From Salticus scenicus (Eukaryota; Arthropoda; Arachnida; Araneae; Salticidae): a stretch of DNA of 64,000 nt. The DNA lies in NCBI GenBank assembly GCA_963930645.1, contig OZ005650.1, positions 231,984,688 to 232,048,687 of the forward strand. The letters run 5' to 3'. This document shows positions 33,479 through 45,118 of the stretch, one piece after another; the first letter of the stretch is position 1; every line of letters begins with the position of its first letter. The notes below the pieces were generated by a model that had not been told where the DNA came from, did not search any database, and saw only the letters and a list, made by a program, of their open reading frames with translations. Position numbers and translations under genes: made by a program.

Positions 33479-34497
33479 TTACTTTCTCTTACCCATAAGG
33501 TAGAGAAAGTATTGTTTTTGGGTCAAATTTTCGAAAGCGAGATTTTGTTATATTTACACATTTTGAGGTCCCCTGAATACGAAAATCATGTTTTTAGTAA
33601 ATGGTCTGTGTGTGTGTCTGTCTGTTATCAGCATATCTCAAGAACAAATCGTAGCAGACATTCCAAACTTGGTATTCTAAATGTGTATCATACATAGATG
33701 CTACAGTAAGCTTTTCGTTAAGATCAAACAAATGGTTCGTGTACAGGGACAATCAAGAGAATTCTAATACATTACGTCTATGGGGGAAATTGCAGGTAAG
33801 TAGAGTTTAACATCTATAGACTGCACTAAACCAAACGAAAGGAATATATATAATTTGTAATAGAGATAGTCAACTGGGAAAAAAAAATTTGTGTATGTAG
33901 GAGCCTCGCCTCCCCCCCCCTAAGGGGGAAGTCCCCCCTCGAGGGGAGTAAATTTTCATGATGGGCATCTTTCAAAAGAGCTCGCCAATACCTTTAAAAC
34001 GAATGGTTGAACCATCGATCTGCGATAATTTAAAACAAAGTTATCGATTTTTTTCACTTTTAACAACAACTAAAAAAAAAAAAAAAAAAACATTTTATTT
34101 ATTTATTATTATTTTTTTAATATTGAAAATAAAATGGACTTTTTTTGGATATTTAGTGTTATATACTAATTCTCTGATATGGAAATCGTCTGCATTATCA
34201 TAAAAGATAATTTTTTTAAATAATAATTTTAATAAATTATTTTTTAAAAACAGAATTATTTTTTCATAACCGAAATTAATTTTATATAAATCTAGGTGCA
34301 TTAATGAAACGGGTGGTTGAGGGGGGCGATAGCCCCCCTCACACAGAGTTAATTATCATATAAAACTCTTACGAAGCCTAATTTGAATTGTTTAACATAG
34401 GTTTACATAACATCGTTATCTTACCTCTTAATCCCCAACCTGTATTTATAGTATTAAATTTCAGGGTAAGAGAAAGTCGTGTGAGTGACACACCAGA
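33479..34497 (-). mobile_element. Family B element nested in family B element
   Basis: A complete copy, about 1.02 kb. The 3' hairpin ACTTTCTCTTACCCATAAGG…AGAGAAAGT is at 33481, followed by TG microsatellite, conserved body, GGGGGGCGATAGCCCCCCTC block, and 5' end GTCGTGTGAGTGACACACCA at 34477-34496. The outer element's sequence resumes at TTGTAATAGAGATTGTCAAC on the far side, and other copies (9310, 33850) show it uninterrupted. This fixes both termini of the family. Confidence 0.88.
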
Positions 34498-35376
34498 TTA
34501 TTTGTAATAGAGATTGTCAACTGGGAAATTTTTTTTTGTGTATGTAGGAGCCTCGCCTCCCCCCCCCCCCCTAGGGTGCGATGTCCCCCTCGAGGGGAGT
34601 AAATTTTCATGATGGGTATCTTTGAAAAGAGCTCGCCAATACCTTTAAAACGAATGGTTGAACCATCGATCTGCGATAATTTAAAATAAAGTTATCGATT
34701 TTTTTCATTTTTAACAAAAAATTTTTTTTTTTTTTTTTAAACTTTAATATTGAGAATAAATTCAACTTTTTTTGGGATATTTAGTGTTATACTACTTCTC
34801 TAATATGGAAATCGTCTGCATTATCATAAAAGATAACTTTTTTAAATAATAATTTTAATAAATTATTTTTTTAAAAACTGAATTATATTTTAATAACCGA
34901 ATTAAATTCTATATAAATGTAGGTGCATTAATGAAACGGGGGGTTGAGGGGGGGGCCAGAACTAATTATCATATAAAAGTCTTCCGAAGCCTAATTTTAA
35001 TTGTTTAACATAGGTTTACATAACAGTACTCGTTATCTTACCTCTTAATCTCCAACCTGTACTTATAATATTAAATTTCAGGTTAACAGAAAGTCTTGTG
35101 AGTGACACACCAGATTATTATTATTATGATGACTTTAAACAGAGCACTTAACGGAACACTGGGATGTGTTGTTGCTGTTGTGTTGTCGGGCCTATATTTT
35201 TTGTCAACCAGCAGTTTTTTTTTAATGTCATTCATATTTATTGATCGGGTAAAATTTTTTTAATTTCAGAACGAAAATTATAAAATATCGAAACACATTT
35301 GATTTATAAACAAAAACTGAAAATACATTTAAATGATCACGTGGTAATCTTCATGATCTAAACATTTATTTCAAGA

Positions 35377-35420
35377 CTAGTATATAACCCCGTCAAAAAT
35401 GACGGAATGTGAACGATAAA
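35377..35420 (-). repeat. Helitron-type 3' terminus, occurrence 2 (palindrome centre)
   Basis: On the minus strand it ends TTGACGGGGTTATATACTAG, followed by T. Hairpin CCGTCA/TGACGG at 35390-35405. It forms the whole spacer of the palindrome and belongs to the right-arm copy. Confidence 0.85.
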
Positions 35421-36269
35421 TCTTGAAATAAATGTTTAGATCATGAAGATTACCATGTGATCATTTAAATGTATTTTCAGTTTTTGTTTATAAATCAAAT
35501 GTGTTTCGATATTTTATAATTTTCGTTCTGAAATTAAAAAAATTCTACCCGATCAATAAAAATGAATGACATTAAAAAAAACTGCTGGTTGACAAAAAAT
35601 ATAGGCCCGATAACACAACAGCAACAACACATCCCAGTGTTCCGTTAAGTGCTCTGTTTAAAGTCCTCATTATAATAATAATCTGGTGTGTCACTCACAC
35701 GACTTTCTCTTAACCTGAAATTTAATATTATAAGTACAGGTTGGAGATTAAGAGGTAAGATAACGAGTACTGTTATGTAAACCTATGTTAAACAATTCAA
35801 ATTATAGGCTTCGGAAGACTTTTATATGATAATTAGTTCTGGCCCCCCTCAACCCCCGTTTCATTAATGCACCTACATTTATATAGAATTTAATTCGGTT
35901 ATTAAAAAATAATTCAGTTTTTAAAAAAATAATTTATTAAAATTATTATTTAAAAAAGTTTTCTTGTATGATAATACAGACGATTTCCATATTAGAGAAG
36001 TAGTATAACACTAAATATCCCCAAAAAAGTTGAATTTATTCTCAATATTAAAGTTAAATTTTTTTTTTTTTTTTTTTGTTAAAAATGAAAAAAAATCGAT
36101 AACTTTATTTTAAATTATCGCAGATCGATGGTTCAACCATTCGTTTTAAAGGTATTGGCGAGCTCTTTTCAAAGATACCCATCGTGAAACATCCCCCCTA
36201 GGGGGAGGAGAGGCGAAGCTCCTACATACACAAAAAAAATTTCCCAGTTGACTATCTCTATTACAAATA

Positions 36270-37229
36270 ATCTGGTGTGTCACTCACACGACTTTCTCTT
36301 ACCCTGAAATTTAATACTATAAATACAGGTTGGGGATTAAGAGGTAAGATAACGATGTTATGTAAACCTATGTTAAACAATTCAAATTAGGCTTCGGAAG
36401 AGTTTTATATGATAATTAACTCTGTGTGAGGGGGGCTATCGCCCCCCTCAACCACCAGTTTCATTGATGCACCTAGATTTATAAAAAATTTAATTCGGTT
36501 ATTAAAATATAATTCTGTTTTTAAAAAATAATTTATTAAAATTATTATTTAAAAAAATTATCTTTTATGATAATGCAGACGATTTCCATATCAGAGAAGT
36601 AGTATAACACTAAATATCCAAAAAAAGTCCATTTTTATGTTGTTAAAAGTGAAAAAAATCGATAAATTTGTTTTAAATTATCGAAGATCGATGGTTCAAC
36701 CATTCGTTTTAAAGGTATTGGCGAGCTATTTTGAAAGATGCCCATCATGAAAATTTACTCCCCTCGAGGGGGGACTTCCCCCTTAGGGGGGGGGGAGGCA
36801 AGGCTCCTACATAAACACAAAATTTTTTTCCCAGTTGACTATCTCTATTACAAATTATATATATTCCTTTCGTTTGGTTTAGTGCAGTCTATAGATGTTA
36901 AACTCTACTTACCTGCAATTTCCCCCATAGACGTAATGTATTAGAATTTTCTTGATTGTCCCTGTACACGAACCATTTGTTTGATCTTAACGAAAAGCTT
37001 ACTGTAGCATCTATGTATGATACACATTTAGAATACCAAGTTTGGAATGTCTGCTACGATTTGTTCTTGAGATATGCTGATAACAGACAGACACACACAC
37101 AGACCATTTACTAAAAACATGATTTTCGTATTCAGGGGACCTCAAAATGTGTAAATATAACAAAATCTCGCTTTCGAAAATTTGACCCAAAAACAATACT
37201 TTCTCTACCTTATGGGTAAGAGAAAGTAA
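36270..37229 (+). mobile_element. Nested family B element, mirrored copy
   Basis: Mirror of 33479-34497. In this orientation it reads 5' to 3' from TCTGGTGTGTCACTCACACG to the terminal stem CTCTACC…GGTAAGAG and AAAGTAAAAAA. Confidence 0.86.
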
Positions 37230-37468
37230 AAAATATATATTCGTTTCATTTTGTTTAGTGCAGTCTATAGATGTTAATTCTACTTACCTACAATTTCCCT
37301 CATAGACGTAATGTATTTGAGTACTTTTGAATGTCCCTGTACACGAACCATTTGCTTCATCTTAACGAAAATCTTACTGTAGCATCCCTATATGATACAC
37401 ATTTAGAATACCGAGTTTGGAATTTCTGCTACTATTTGTTCTTGAGATATGCTGATAACAGACACACA

Positions 37469-37643
37469 CAGGGCCCGACTTAGACTACCTGGATCCCGGG
37501 GACAAGCCTATTCTGGGGGACCCCTTGCAGTGGGATAATAGCTCTTTAGGCTGCAGAATTTCTGCATACGCCTGTAGGGGGGGGCTTCCAGAAGGGGGGC
37601 CCAGGGCATTTGCGCCGTATGCCCTGCCGTTAGTCAGGGCGTG
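37469..37643. mobile_element. 175-bp GC-rich insert, mirrored copy
   Basis: Starts CAGGGCCCGACTTAGACTAC and ends TTAGTCAGGGCGTG. Mirror of 33065-33239, same length. Confidence 0.6.
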
Positions 37644-37867
37644 GACACACAGACAGACAAACAGACACAAACAGAGACCATTCGCTAAAAAAGTGATTTT
37701 CGTATTCAGGGGACCTCAGAACATGTAAGTATAACAAAAACTCACGTTCGAAAATTTGACCCTAAAACAATACTGTCTCGACCCTATGGGTAAGAGGAAG
37801 TAAATAACGATTCACTTCATTTTACCAAAATAATTTTTTTAAGGCTATCGAAGATCCTGTTTTCAAA

Positions 37868-38758
37868 TACGCAAGCGAAGTGTGACGTCACTGACCATCC
37901 GTGGATGCAAGAAAAAGATTCCCTATGTTAATCGTCCATTGGATTTTTTGTAAAAAATTATTAAAAATCGAGGAAAATTATTTACCGATTTTAATACCCG
38001 TATTTGGGTATAGATATGCTATCGTATCCATGTGTTAGATTGAGTTATTTTGCTGTCAAATTGACAAAATTTTAAATTTCAAAACTGTGTCATCTTTGAC
38101 GTTTTTTTATTTGGCGATTAAAAACATACTACGAAAATATACATGCCAGATGTTTATTTTCGTAATATGTATTGTACGAAATATTGTTTCATGTAATTCA
38201 TCGCTCTCTTAATATAAGTTGTTAAAATAACCATGATTTTTGAAAAGAATTAAATATGTTCGCCAAATAATTTGGCAATATTTTTTTTTTTCGCCAAGGA
38301 TGACAGATATATTAAATCTATTCCGCTGCAACATATGAGTATCTTATATCAGACACTTTATTTAGACATTTGAAAACAAATTTGATTTCAAATTATGATA
38401 GAATATTTATCATTTTCCTTCTAATTAGTATATTAGTTGGATATTTATTGTGTAAATATCATCCTTTGAAATGAAATGTTTATGTTTTCAATCGAATATG
38501 GAAGTTTGCCATTTTTTTTTTCTAGAGTTTTGAAATTTAAAATTTAAATTCTATCAATTTTACAGCAAAAACAACTTAATCTAACGCATGCACACGATAA
38601 CTAATACATATCTATACCGAAATATGGGGATTTAAATCGGGAAATAATTTTCCTCAATTTTTAATAATTTTTTACAAAAAATCCAATAGGCGATTAACAT
38701 AGGAAATCTTTTTCTTTCATCCACTGACGCCCAGTGACGTCATCACTTTGCTTGCGTA
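37868..38758. mobile_element. Long-TIR element E, copy 3
   Basis: TACGCAAGCGAAGTGTGACG … CTTTGCTTGCGTA. Mirror of copy 2 (31976-32839). TGACGTCA occurs near both ends. Confidence 0.87.
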
Positions 38759-39599
38759 TTTTCTAACTAACTATCCAATAATTACAGACACTCCCTGCTA
38801 ACCCAAATTCACATCTGCTCGATACTTCCAACCAGCTATCTTACACACAACATCGCCAAAATATCCAGGATACAGCTAGGGATTTTCTCATTCTCAACCG
38901 AACATTTTACCTTGACTCGACATTATCACCTTAGACTACTCTACTTTCAATACTCATTTCAACTGGTGACTTTTACTTGCCCAACCAAACATTCTATCCG
39001 AACTATCACTTTACACTAATTTCAAAACTAAAATCAACTGGCGGCATTTACGTACTAAACTCGACGCCAATCATACCTTACAATGTAAACAAACAATGAA
39101 GCTTGATAAAAATATTTAAAGGCTTTAATACGTTTCTACAAATATTTAAAGATTTTAAAGGCTTTAATATGTTTTAGAAATATTTTAAGCGTTTTTTTTT
39201 AATGAAACACTCAAAGAGTCGTTCATTCGGAATTAAAGAGTTGTCCATTTGGAATTTGTATTTTCTGAATGGCAACAGTTTTGGTTTGTTTTTATTTCGT
39301 ATTGTGCTGTTTATAATCATGAAGTTACATAATTCTATTTATAGGTTCATGTTTATAATAGACAGTGATCCGTTACATTTAATTTAGACCTTTAAGCATT
39401 ACAATCGAATAGTTTTTCAAGGTTTTACAGGAAATAAATAAGAATACGTGCGATACAAAACATATTATATGTATGTTTCCGTAAGTTGAACCAGCTGAGT
39501 GATTTGAACAAACGGAAAAAAATGGCTGCCAAAAGTTTCTGTTTTGAAGCGGTCTAGCCGGAATCGTTCATGACAGATGAGGGTCATTATTATTATTAA

Positions 39600-39643
39600 T
39601 TTATCGTTCACATTCCGTCATTTTTGACGGGGTTATATACTAG
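39600..39643 (+). repeat. Helitron-type 3' terminus, occurrence 3
   Basis: Same 44-bp end, with hairpin at 39615-39630 and CTAG at 39640-39643 followed by T. It directly follows (ATT)n at the outer edge of copy 3 in the opposite orientation, so 35377-39643 is bounded by two inverted Helitron 3' ends. Confidence 0.85.
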
Positions 39644-41401
39644 TATCATATATTTTACATATAAGAATTTTAACATTTTATGTCAAACATTGGAGTATAG
39701 GGTACTAATAACTGGTAAAATGGATAACTAGCAGTGTCACACACTGGAACATAGGGTATCAATTATTAATAAAAGGAAAAACTGGCAGTGTCAATTACTG
39801 GAATATTGAGTGGGTGTCAAATAAAAATACAAAAAAAAAAAATAATAATAATTGTTATCAAATGTATATATTTTAACATATATGTGGTTCTGAATGTCTT
39901 TCATACCATATGTATTAACTTAAGATTTCTAAAAATATTTTCTGATGACTAGAACATTAAAAACATCAGGGATTGCTCTAAAAGTGTCAATCACTGGTGC
40001 ACTTACCCTAACTCGATTTCTTTCAGATGAAAATTATCAGGTAATTTAGAACCCCAGAATTGTACATAACCACCCCGACCAAGCAGCACACAATTAAATT
40101 CGGACATCTAACTTTACGATTGCTATGTGCTGCCGTATTCTGGACATCTGTAGCATTGGAAAAATGTGATTTGAACTACAAAAAATATCAAAAATGTCGA
40201 ATTGTATAGATTCTCTGAAAAAAATATTTCTTAAATGAACTTTACACGAGTTTGCCGATCAACCAGTAATGTAGATTGCTAGAATCTCTATTTAAACTAC
40301 ATCTATAATGCTATTCGATGAAGTTTGATCTAGGAATCATTTTATTACAATATATTTTGTCTATATTTATAACGGATTACTTACGGATAAAAGAAAAGAA
40401 AAAATTCTTTTGAATATCTTATACATCATTATTTTATGTAAATCAAAACAACTCTGTACAACAGTAAGAAAAAAAATGCTTTTTATTTATGAAACAGAGG
40501 AAATTAAATGGAAATAACAGATATAAAAAACATATAATGAAAAAGTGAAAGAGGCTATATTCTTATTTTTTGGGCGACTATTTGGTCAGCTTTATTTGGC
40601 ATAAGAAAAAATAATTAAAATCCAGACCTCTGTGTCAGTATATTTTAGATCTACATATAAGTTTATGCTCATTTATTTTTGACCTTAAATAACTATTTTG
40701 CTTGGCATAAGTAGTTCACGAAAAAATAAAAATGGACCAAAATTTTCTACATGAGTAAATCCTAATATCTTTTCAACAGCACTTTATAAATTCCTTTATT
40801 GAACATAAATGGCTACATGCAGTGTCTAGTGCCATATAGTGAGATTAATGGGATAGTCTATCTTTATAAATGCTTTTGAAATTTCTTACACCAATTTGAT
40901 ATTATGCACTTTTAATTTAATGGCACTTTAAAGTATCTTCAGTAGTTAAAAAGGTTAAACTTAAGCAGTTCAAAGTGATTTTAACATCAATATATATTTC
41001 CTTGTCGGGGTAGATCCATATAAATAAGTGGAAGTCAAACACATAGATAATTATTGTTGAGAAAAAAAGAAACTGTTTCCTAAAATCAACGACAGATGGC
41101 AGCACTAAACAATATGTTATGTATAATTATTTTAAATTCATTTTCATATTACTATCAAACATCTGTAATTTGATTATTCTTTTGAGACATTTTTTACTAT
41201 TATTGTAGTTTATTATTTCTTTTATACTATAACATCATATTTAAAACCTTTAGTTAATGGTTTTGTGTGTTTTCTAATCATTTATATTTTGAATTGAAAT
41301 TGATATTATGTTTACATTGTGTCATTTACATTTAAGAAACCATTTTGTCCAATAGACCATTTTGCGCTTGTAGTCCACAAGAGTAAAAAATTTTGCTTCT
41401 G
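39644..41401. other. AT-rich DNA with short imperfect repeats
   Basis: At 39680-39810 the phrase CACTGGAACATAGGGTATCA and relatives (ATTGGAGTATAGGGTAC, TTACTGGAATATTGAG) recurs about every 60 bp. Its inverted relative lies at 31049-31110. No coding or RNA gene recognised in the rest. Confidence 0.45.
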
Positions 41402-42203
41402 TATAGTTATTTGCAAAATTTTAAGACCAGTATCCGATTTTCAGTATTTTAACACATTTCATCATTTGCGCAGATTATTGCGTCATCTCATGTGCTGAGT
41501 GCATCAGACGCATTCTACTGCTATAAATAAAGGTGGTCGGCACGTTTATCACCATTTGTTTATTGGCTTTCGTCGTAGACAGTGCTTTTGTGTAATTATT
41601 GTAATGGGTGAAAAACCTTCAATTACTGTTACAAAAAGGTCAGAAATATTTACCCTGCATAAAATTGGATATTCTGAACGTCAAATAAGTTCAAGGGTAA
41701 ATATGAGCAAGGAGCAAGTGAGAAGTTGAAGCTCACATGCGTGGTCTTAAATGTTCAATTTTCATGCATGATGGGGCTCTGTGTCACAGGGCCAGGCGAA
41801 AATTGTCAGGAAATATCTGAGGGCACAGAAAATCAAAGTGCTCGACTGGCAAGGTAACAGCCCATATTTGAATTTAATAGAGAATCTGTGGTGTATTGTA
41901 GAAAATAAAGTCGCTGAAAAGCAACTATCCACTGCTACGGCACTTGTTGAAGCAATAAAGCATGTCTGGTGCACAGACATTTCTAAACTTACTGCAAGTC
42001 TCTTATTTATAGCATGCCTAAGAGGATTGCACAAGTTATTAAAAACAAAGGAGGCCCTACAAAATACTGACTTTAATTGCAGTAAATAACCATGTACAGT
42101 CTATTTTGTTCTTTTTATATGTAAAATATGTATGTTATTTTTAAGGAATTCCATTAAATCTGATTTTTCTACGGGTGGTCTTAAATTTTTTCAAATGACT
42201 GTA
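41402..42203 (+). mobile_element. Tc1-like element with large internal deletion
   Basis: About 798 bp (41404-42201) between TA dinucleotides. Terminal repeats are TAGTTATTTGCAAAATTTTA-AGACC on the left and, inverted, CAGTCATTTGAAAAAATTTA-AGACC on the right. Contains the two ends of a transposase gene with the middle removed. It could only move in trans. Confidence 0.85.
41605..42089 (+). pseudogene. Tc1-like transposase, internally deleted
   Basis: The N-terminal piece (41605-41729), MGEKPSITVTKRSEIFTLHK…ERQISSRVNMSKEQVRS, is a helix-turn-helix region ending in a stop. Coding sense resumes near 41766 with MHDGALCHRA (second catalytic Asp), and after a frame change continues as VLDWQGNSPYLNLIENLW (catalytic Glu at about 41880) to a stop at 42087. 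The hinge and the part with the first catalytic Asp are gone, about 150 residues compared with normal Tc1 enzymes. Inactive. Confidence 0.85.
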
Positions 42204-44962
42204 AAGAAGAAGAGAATGTTTTACAGTTTGAGTTTGAGTTCTGAGTTTTCTGTTGTGGTGAATTTTCAATGATGTAGTTTTTTTTTAGAGAAACAAGGGC
42301 AAAATGTGCCCTATACTGGAAATTTTTTATTGTATATAGTCATGTATATATTTTATGTGTGTTTATGTACACATTAAAGTAAAAAGTAAAGAAATAAGGA
42401 ACTTTTTTGATCATGTAGTCTACTGCATTGAGTTTTTAAATTTGGATTTGAGCCTTCATCCTCTAGAAAAAGGTAAGACTGTTTCTGGATATTCTTTAGT
42501 TGCCTGAAATATGTTTTATCTTCCCTTGAACAAATATAAAAAAATAAGTATTTTTTGTTAAAAATAAATTTATTACTATTGTTAAGAAATTATATATATG
42601 TTAAAAGAATCTGCTTTATTATCGTCGGATAGAGGATGATTTCTTCTTGTTGGAACACCAGTCTTCTGATTTAGCGCGGGAAAATAAACAGAAGAATTTA
42701 AATAGTTTTTTAATATCAGTAAATAGTATTTTCAGAGCTTATTTTGTTCCAATAATTATGCTTCCCCCAATATTTTCTAACAATAATAATTGGCATATTA
42801 AATCAGAAAAAACTTCTTAAAATGTGCGATAAATAGGTCTGTAATAGTGATAGGAAATCCCGTCTTTCTTCGTGACAGATACTATCTTACCATGATATTA
42901 AATTGTCGATGTTTATAAGTATCGAAATCAATACAAATCATACGTTTATTCACCGAAAGGAACTTATTTGTTCATATTGTATCTTTAAAATTTCTTTTTC
43001 AAATATTTCTCAGGCTGCCAATTCTATCATAATTATTGTACACATAGTTGGCAAGTCTCCGATTTAGGCTGGAGATTTCCTACCAGAAATGTTTTATAAT
43101 AAATTTCACTTTATTTAACCGTGGAAAACTAATATGAAATACTTCTACCAGAAAATACTGGTATGAAACCTGATTTAAAAATTAGAAATGTTGACAAGTA
43201 TTATCCTACGGTTGGTAATGCTGGATTTAAGGCTACAACACTGAAAAGTATACTGTTCAAAAGGCATTGAAGGTTATTGCAAACTTTTCTCTCTAGCATT
43301 TTAATGCTATCTTTGAGAAAATCTGTTTTTGATGCATCAATTGGCATCACAAAATATATTTTCTAGTTTAATATTACAATCGAAGTATATTTACGAAAGT
43401 TAACAAGCGTCAAAAGGGTAAAAATTAAAAAAATTAGACTGGTCAAGATCCTGCATGTTTTCTATGGGGACATTGTGAGTAGAATAAATAAAATATGGAA
43501 GCTGGAAAGCTAAAGGAAGTTTTGAAACAAACCTATTTTTTTTCAAAGCATTTTTTCGAATTAAAATATGTAGATGATATAAAACTATCAAAATTTCTGG
43601 CTTATAATACGCAGTTCTAATACATTTTATTCCATGAATTGTATTTAATAAAATTATTACAATTTCTGGTAGGACTAAATTTATCTGACCTGTGGAATAT
43701 ATGCAAGAAATTAGGGTAAGCTTTTATAACAGACTTAAAATTAAATATTTTATTTCATATTCACATCCGAAAAGAATAATTATTATTTTCATAAATTTGA
43801 TTTTCGCATTTAAAAAAAAATATCTCCCCCAAACTATATATATATATATACATTTGCATTTGTATATCTTTTCATTTCTATTCCATTCTAGTATTTATAT
43901 TTTCTGTTTGTATATAACTTTGACAGTATTTGCTAATGACAATTTTATTGATGAGAAATACTTTCTGAAAAATAACAAACGTTATCAATTACAAACTGGA
44001 CTCAGTTATTGCATAACACAATCTAGGAATGAAAACGATCAATCACTTTATGTCTTCGTTCAATCCCTTTTCTCTATCATATTTCAGTTTGTCTTTTCCT
44101 ATATGAACTAAAATAACCCGAAAGAAAAAATATTATTCTCATACGAAACTAATGCATCAGTTTCTGTATGAATGTATATTCAGTGAGAAAAAAAAAAAAA
44201 AAAAAAAAAAACCTTTTGATGCTATTTTTGTGATAAGACAAGTTCATGATTTGTAGCTATTTTTAGAATTGTTATGAAATTACAAAATAATGGTACTTGT
44301 AATAGATGTTTTGGAAATAATTTAAAAAATAAGAATATTAAAGACCCTGTTTAAATTAATTTTAATGTGCTAAAGCATGAAAATATGAACATTTTGATAA
44401 GTAAAACTTCTTTAAATTCCTTATAAATCAAAACAATGTTTTACTTTCATTTTTCTCTTTTTGTTGCCCATATACATAACCTATTAAAAGTTAGATAGAA
44501 GATGTACTTTACGGTATATTCTATAATATTCTTGATAAAAATAAATAAATCAATAAAATTATAACATTATATGAAAGCATGGAAATATTAAAGCTTTATA
44601 GTTATTACTCTGTTTGTAGAAACAGTTAATTATATATATATATATATGTATACATTTCTTTTAAAAAGCTTGTTTTTGAAATAAAAAAAAATACTTTATT
44701 AATCTCAAACGTTCTGATTCAAATTATGATTAGGGTGATTTCATAGTCCATCGTAGTGTCAGTCTTACAAAAGAATGAACTTTCCGCTTTTTTTTGCTAG
44801 CAATATTACGATACAGAAATATAAGGGAATTCAAATACATTATATCTATGGATGCAATTTCTTCTTGTTATATTTTGAAATTAACATAAATTTGTTATGC
44901 ACAAAAATATGTTTCTTATGGAATAATGGGTGAACAGAATTGATCATTCAACGATAGTTCAT

Positions 44963-44996
<34 letters not shown>

Positions 44997-45109
44997 GAGC
45001 TATGTAAGGAATGGCTAGAAGTACATTTAAAGTTACGTTATGAATTTGTTTTTTAGGTTGATTTCCTTAGAAATCGGCTTATTGGAATCACTTAATTTAT
45101 CTATCTATC
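42204..45109. other. AT-rich DNA without convincing genes
   Basis: The longest open frame, 43692-44111 (139 codons), is rich in I, F, Y, L and K, as expected of AT-rich random sequence, and I recognise no domain. (CA)n(TA)n lies at 44966-44999 and an A-run at 44189-44211. Confidence 0.5.
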
Positions 45110-45118
45110 CATGTATAA

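Larger units (their letters stand above)
32907..35114 (-). mobile_element. Family B element (outer), interrupted
   Basis: Minus orientation: 3' hairpin ACTTCCTCTTACC…GGTCGAGACAGT at 32907, 5' end CTTGTGAGTGACACACCAGA at 35114. It is split at about 33478/34498 by a second family B element. It is inserted in a T-rich site of the Helitron-like host (GTGAATCGTTATTT | TTATTATTATTATGATGAC), matched by the empty site at 28622-28645. Confidence 0.85.
31131..35376 (+). mobile_element. Helitron-like element, copy 2 (left palindrome arm)
   Basis: Same unit as 27736-30492. It starts GACCCTCATCTGTCATGAAC after (TAA)n and runs to TTTCAAGA at 35376. The last 44 bp of the unit, with the terminal hairpin and CTAG, are missing here; instead the inverted terminus of copy 3 begins. 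Carries E copy 2 (31976-32839) and the nested family B pair (32907-35114). Confidence 0.75.
35682..37802 (+). mobile_element. Family B element (outer), mirrored copy
   Basis: Starts TCTGGTGTGTCACTCACACG and ends GGGTAAGAGGAAGTAAAT. It is interrupted by the nested copy 36270-37229. It corresponds to 32907-35114 in the other arm and differs from it by small indels, for example in the GGGGGG block near 36195. Confidence 0.85.
31131..39600. repeat. 8.5-kb palindrome with 44-bp spacer
   Basis: Left arm 31131-35376 and right arm 35421-39600 are inverted copies, about 4.2 kb each, differing by scattered substitutions and small indels (net about 65 bp). The innermost pairs are TTTATTTCAAGA and TCTTGAAATAAA. 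The spacer is itself a Helitron 3' end. Each arm holds the Helitron-like unit, one element E, and a family B element with a second family B element and a 175-bp GC-rich insert nested in it. Because the arms have diverged, a simple read-folding artefact is unlikely. Confidence 0.93.
35377..39600 (-). mobile_element. Helitron-like element, copy 3 (right palindrome arm)
   Basis: Runs in minus orientation from about 39600 to CTAG at 35377, so it is complete at its 3' end, unlike copy 2. It holds the mirrored family B pair (35682-37802, 36270-37229), GC-rich insert (37469-37643) and element E (37868-38758). At its outer edge it abuts another, oppositely oriented Helitron 3' end (39600-39643). Confidence 0.75.

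Noticed and set aside
31131..39600. Palindrome as a sequencing-adapter or read fold-back artefact
   Set aside because: The spacer is not adapter-like and is found at two other places, and the arms differ by substitutions and a net indel of about 65 bp. Not fully excluded without reads.
39990..40030. Splice-acceptor-like TTTCTTTCAG suggesting an exon
   Set aside because: The motif is common in AT-rich DNA and no open frame or donor partner supports an exon.
43692..44111. 139-codon plus-strand open frame
   Set aside because: Composition (I, F, Y, K, L) is that of AT-rich random DNA. No domain, no splice context and no repeat support; one such frame is expected by chance in 64 kb of this composition.
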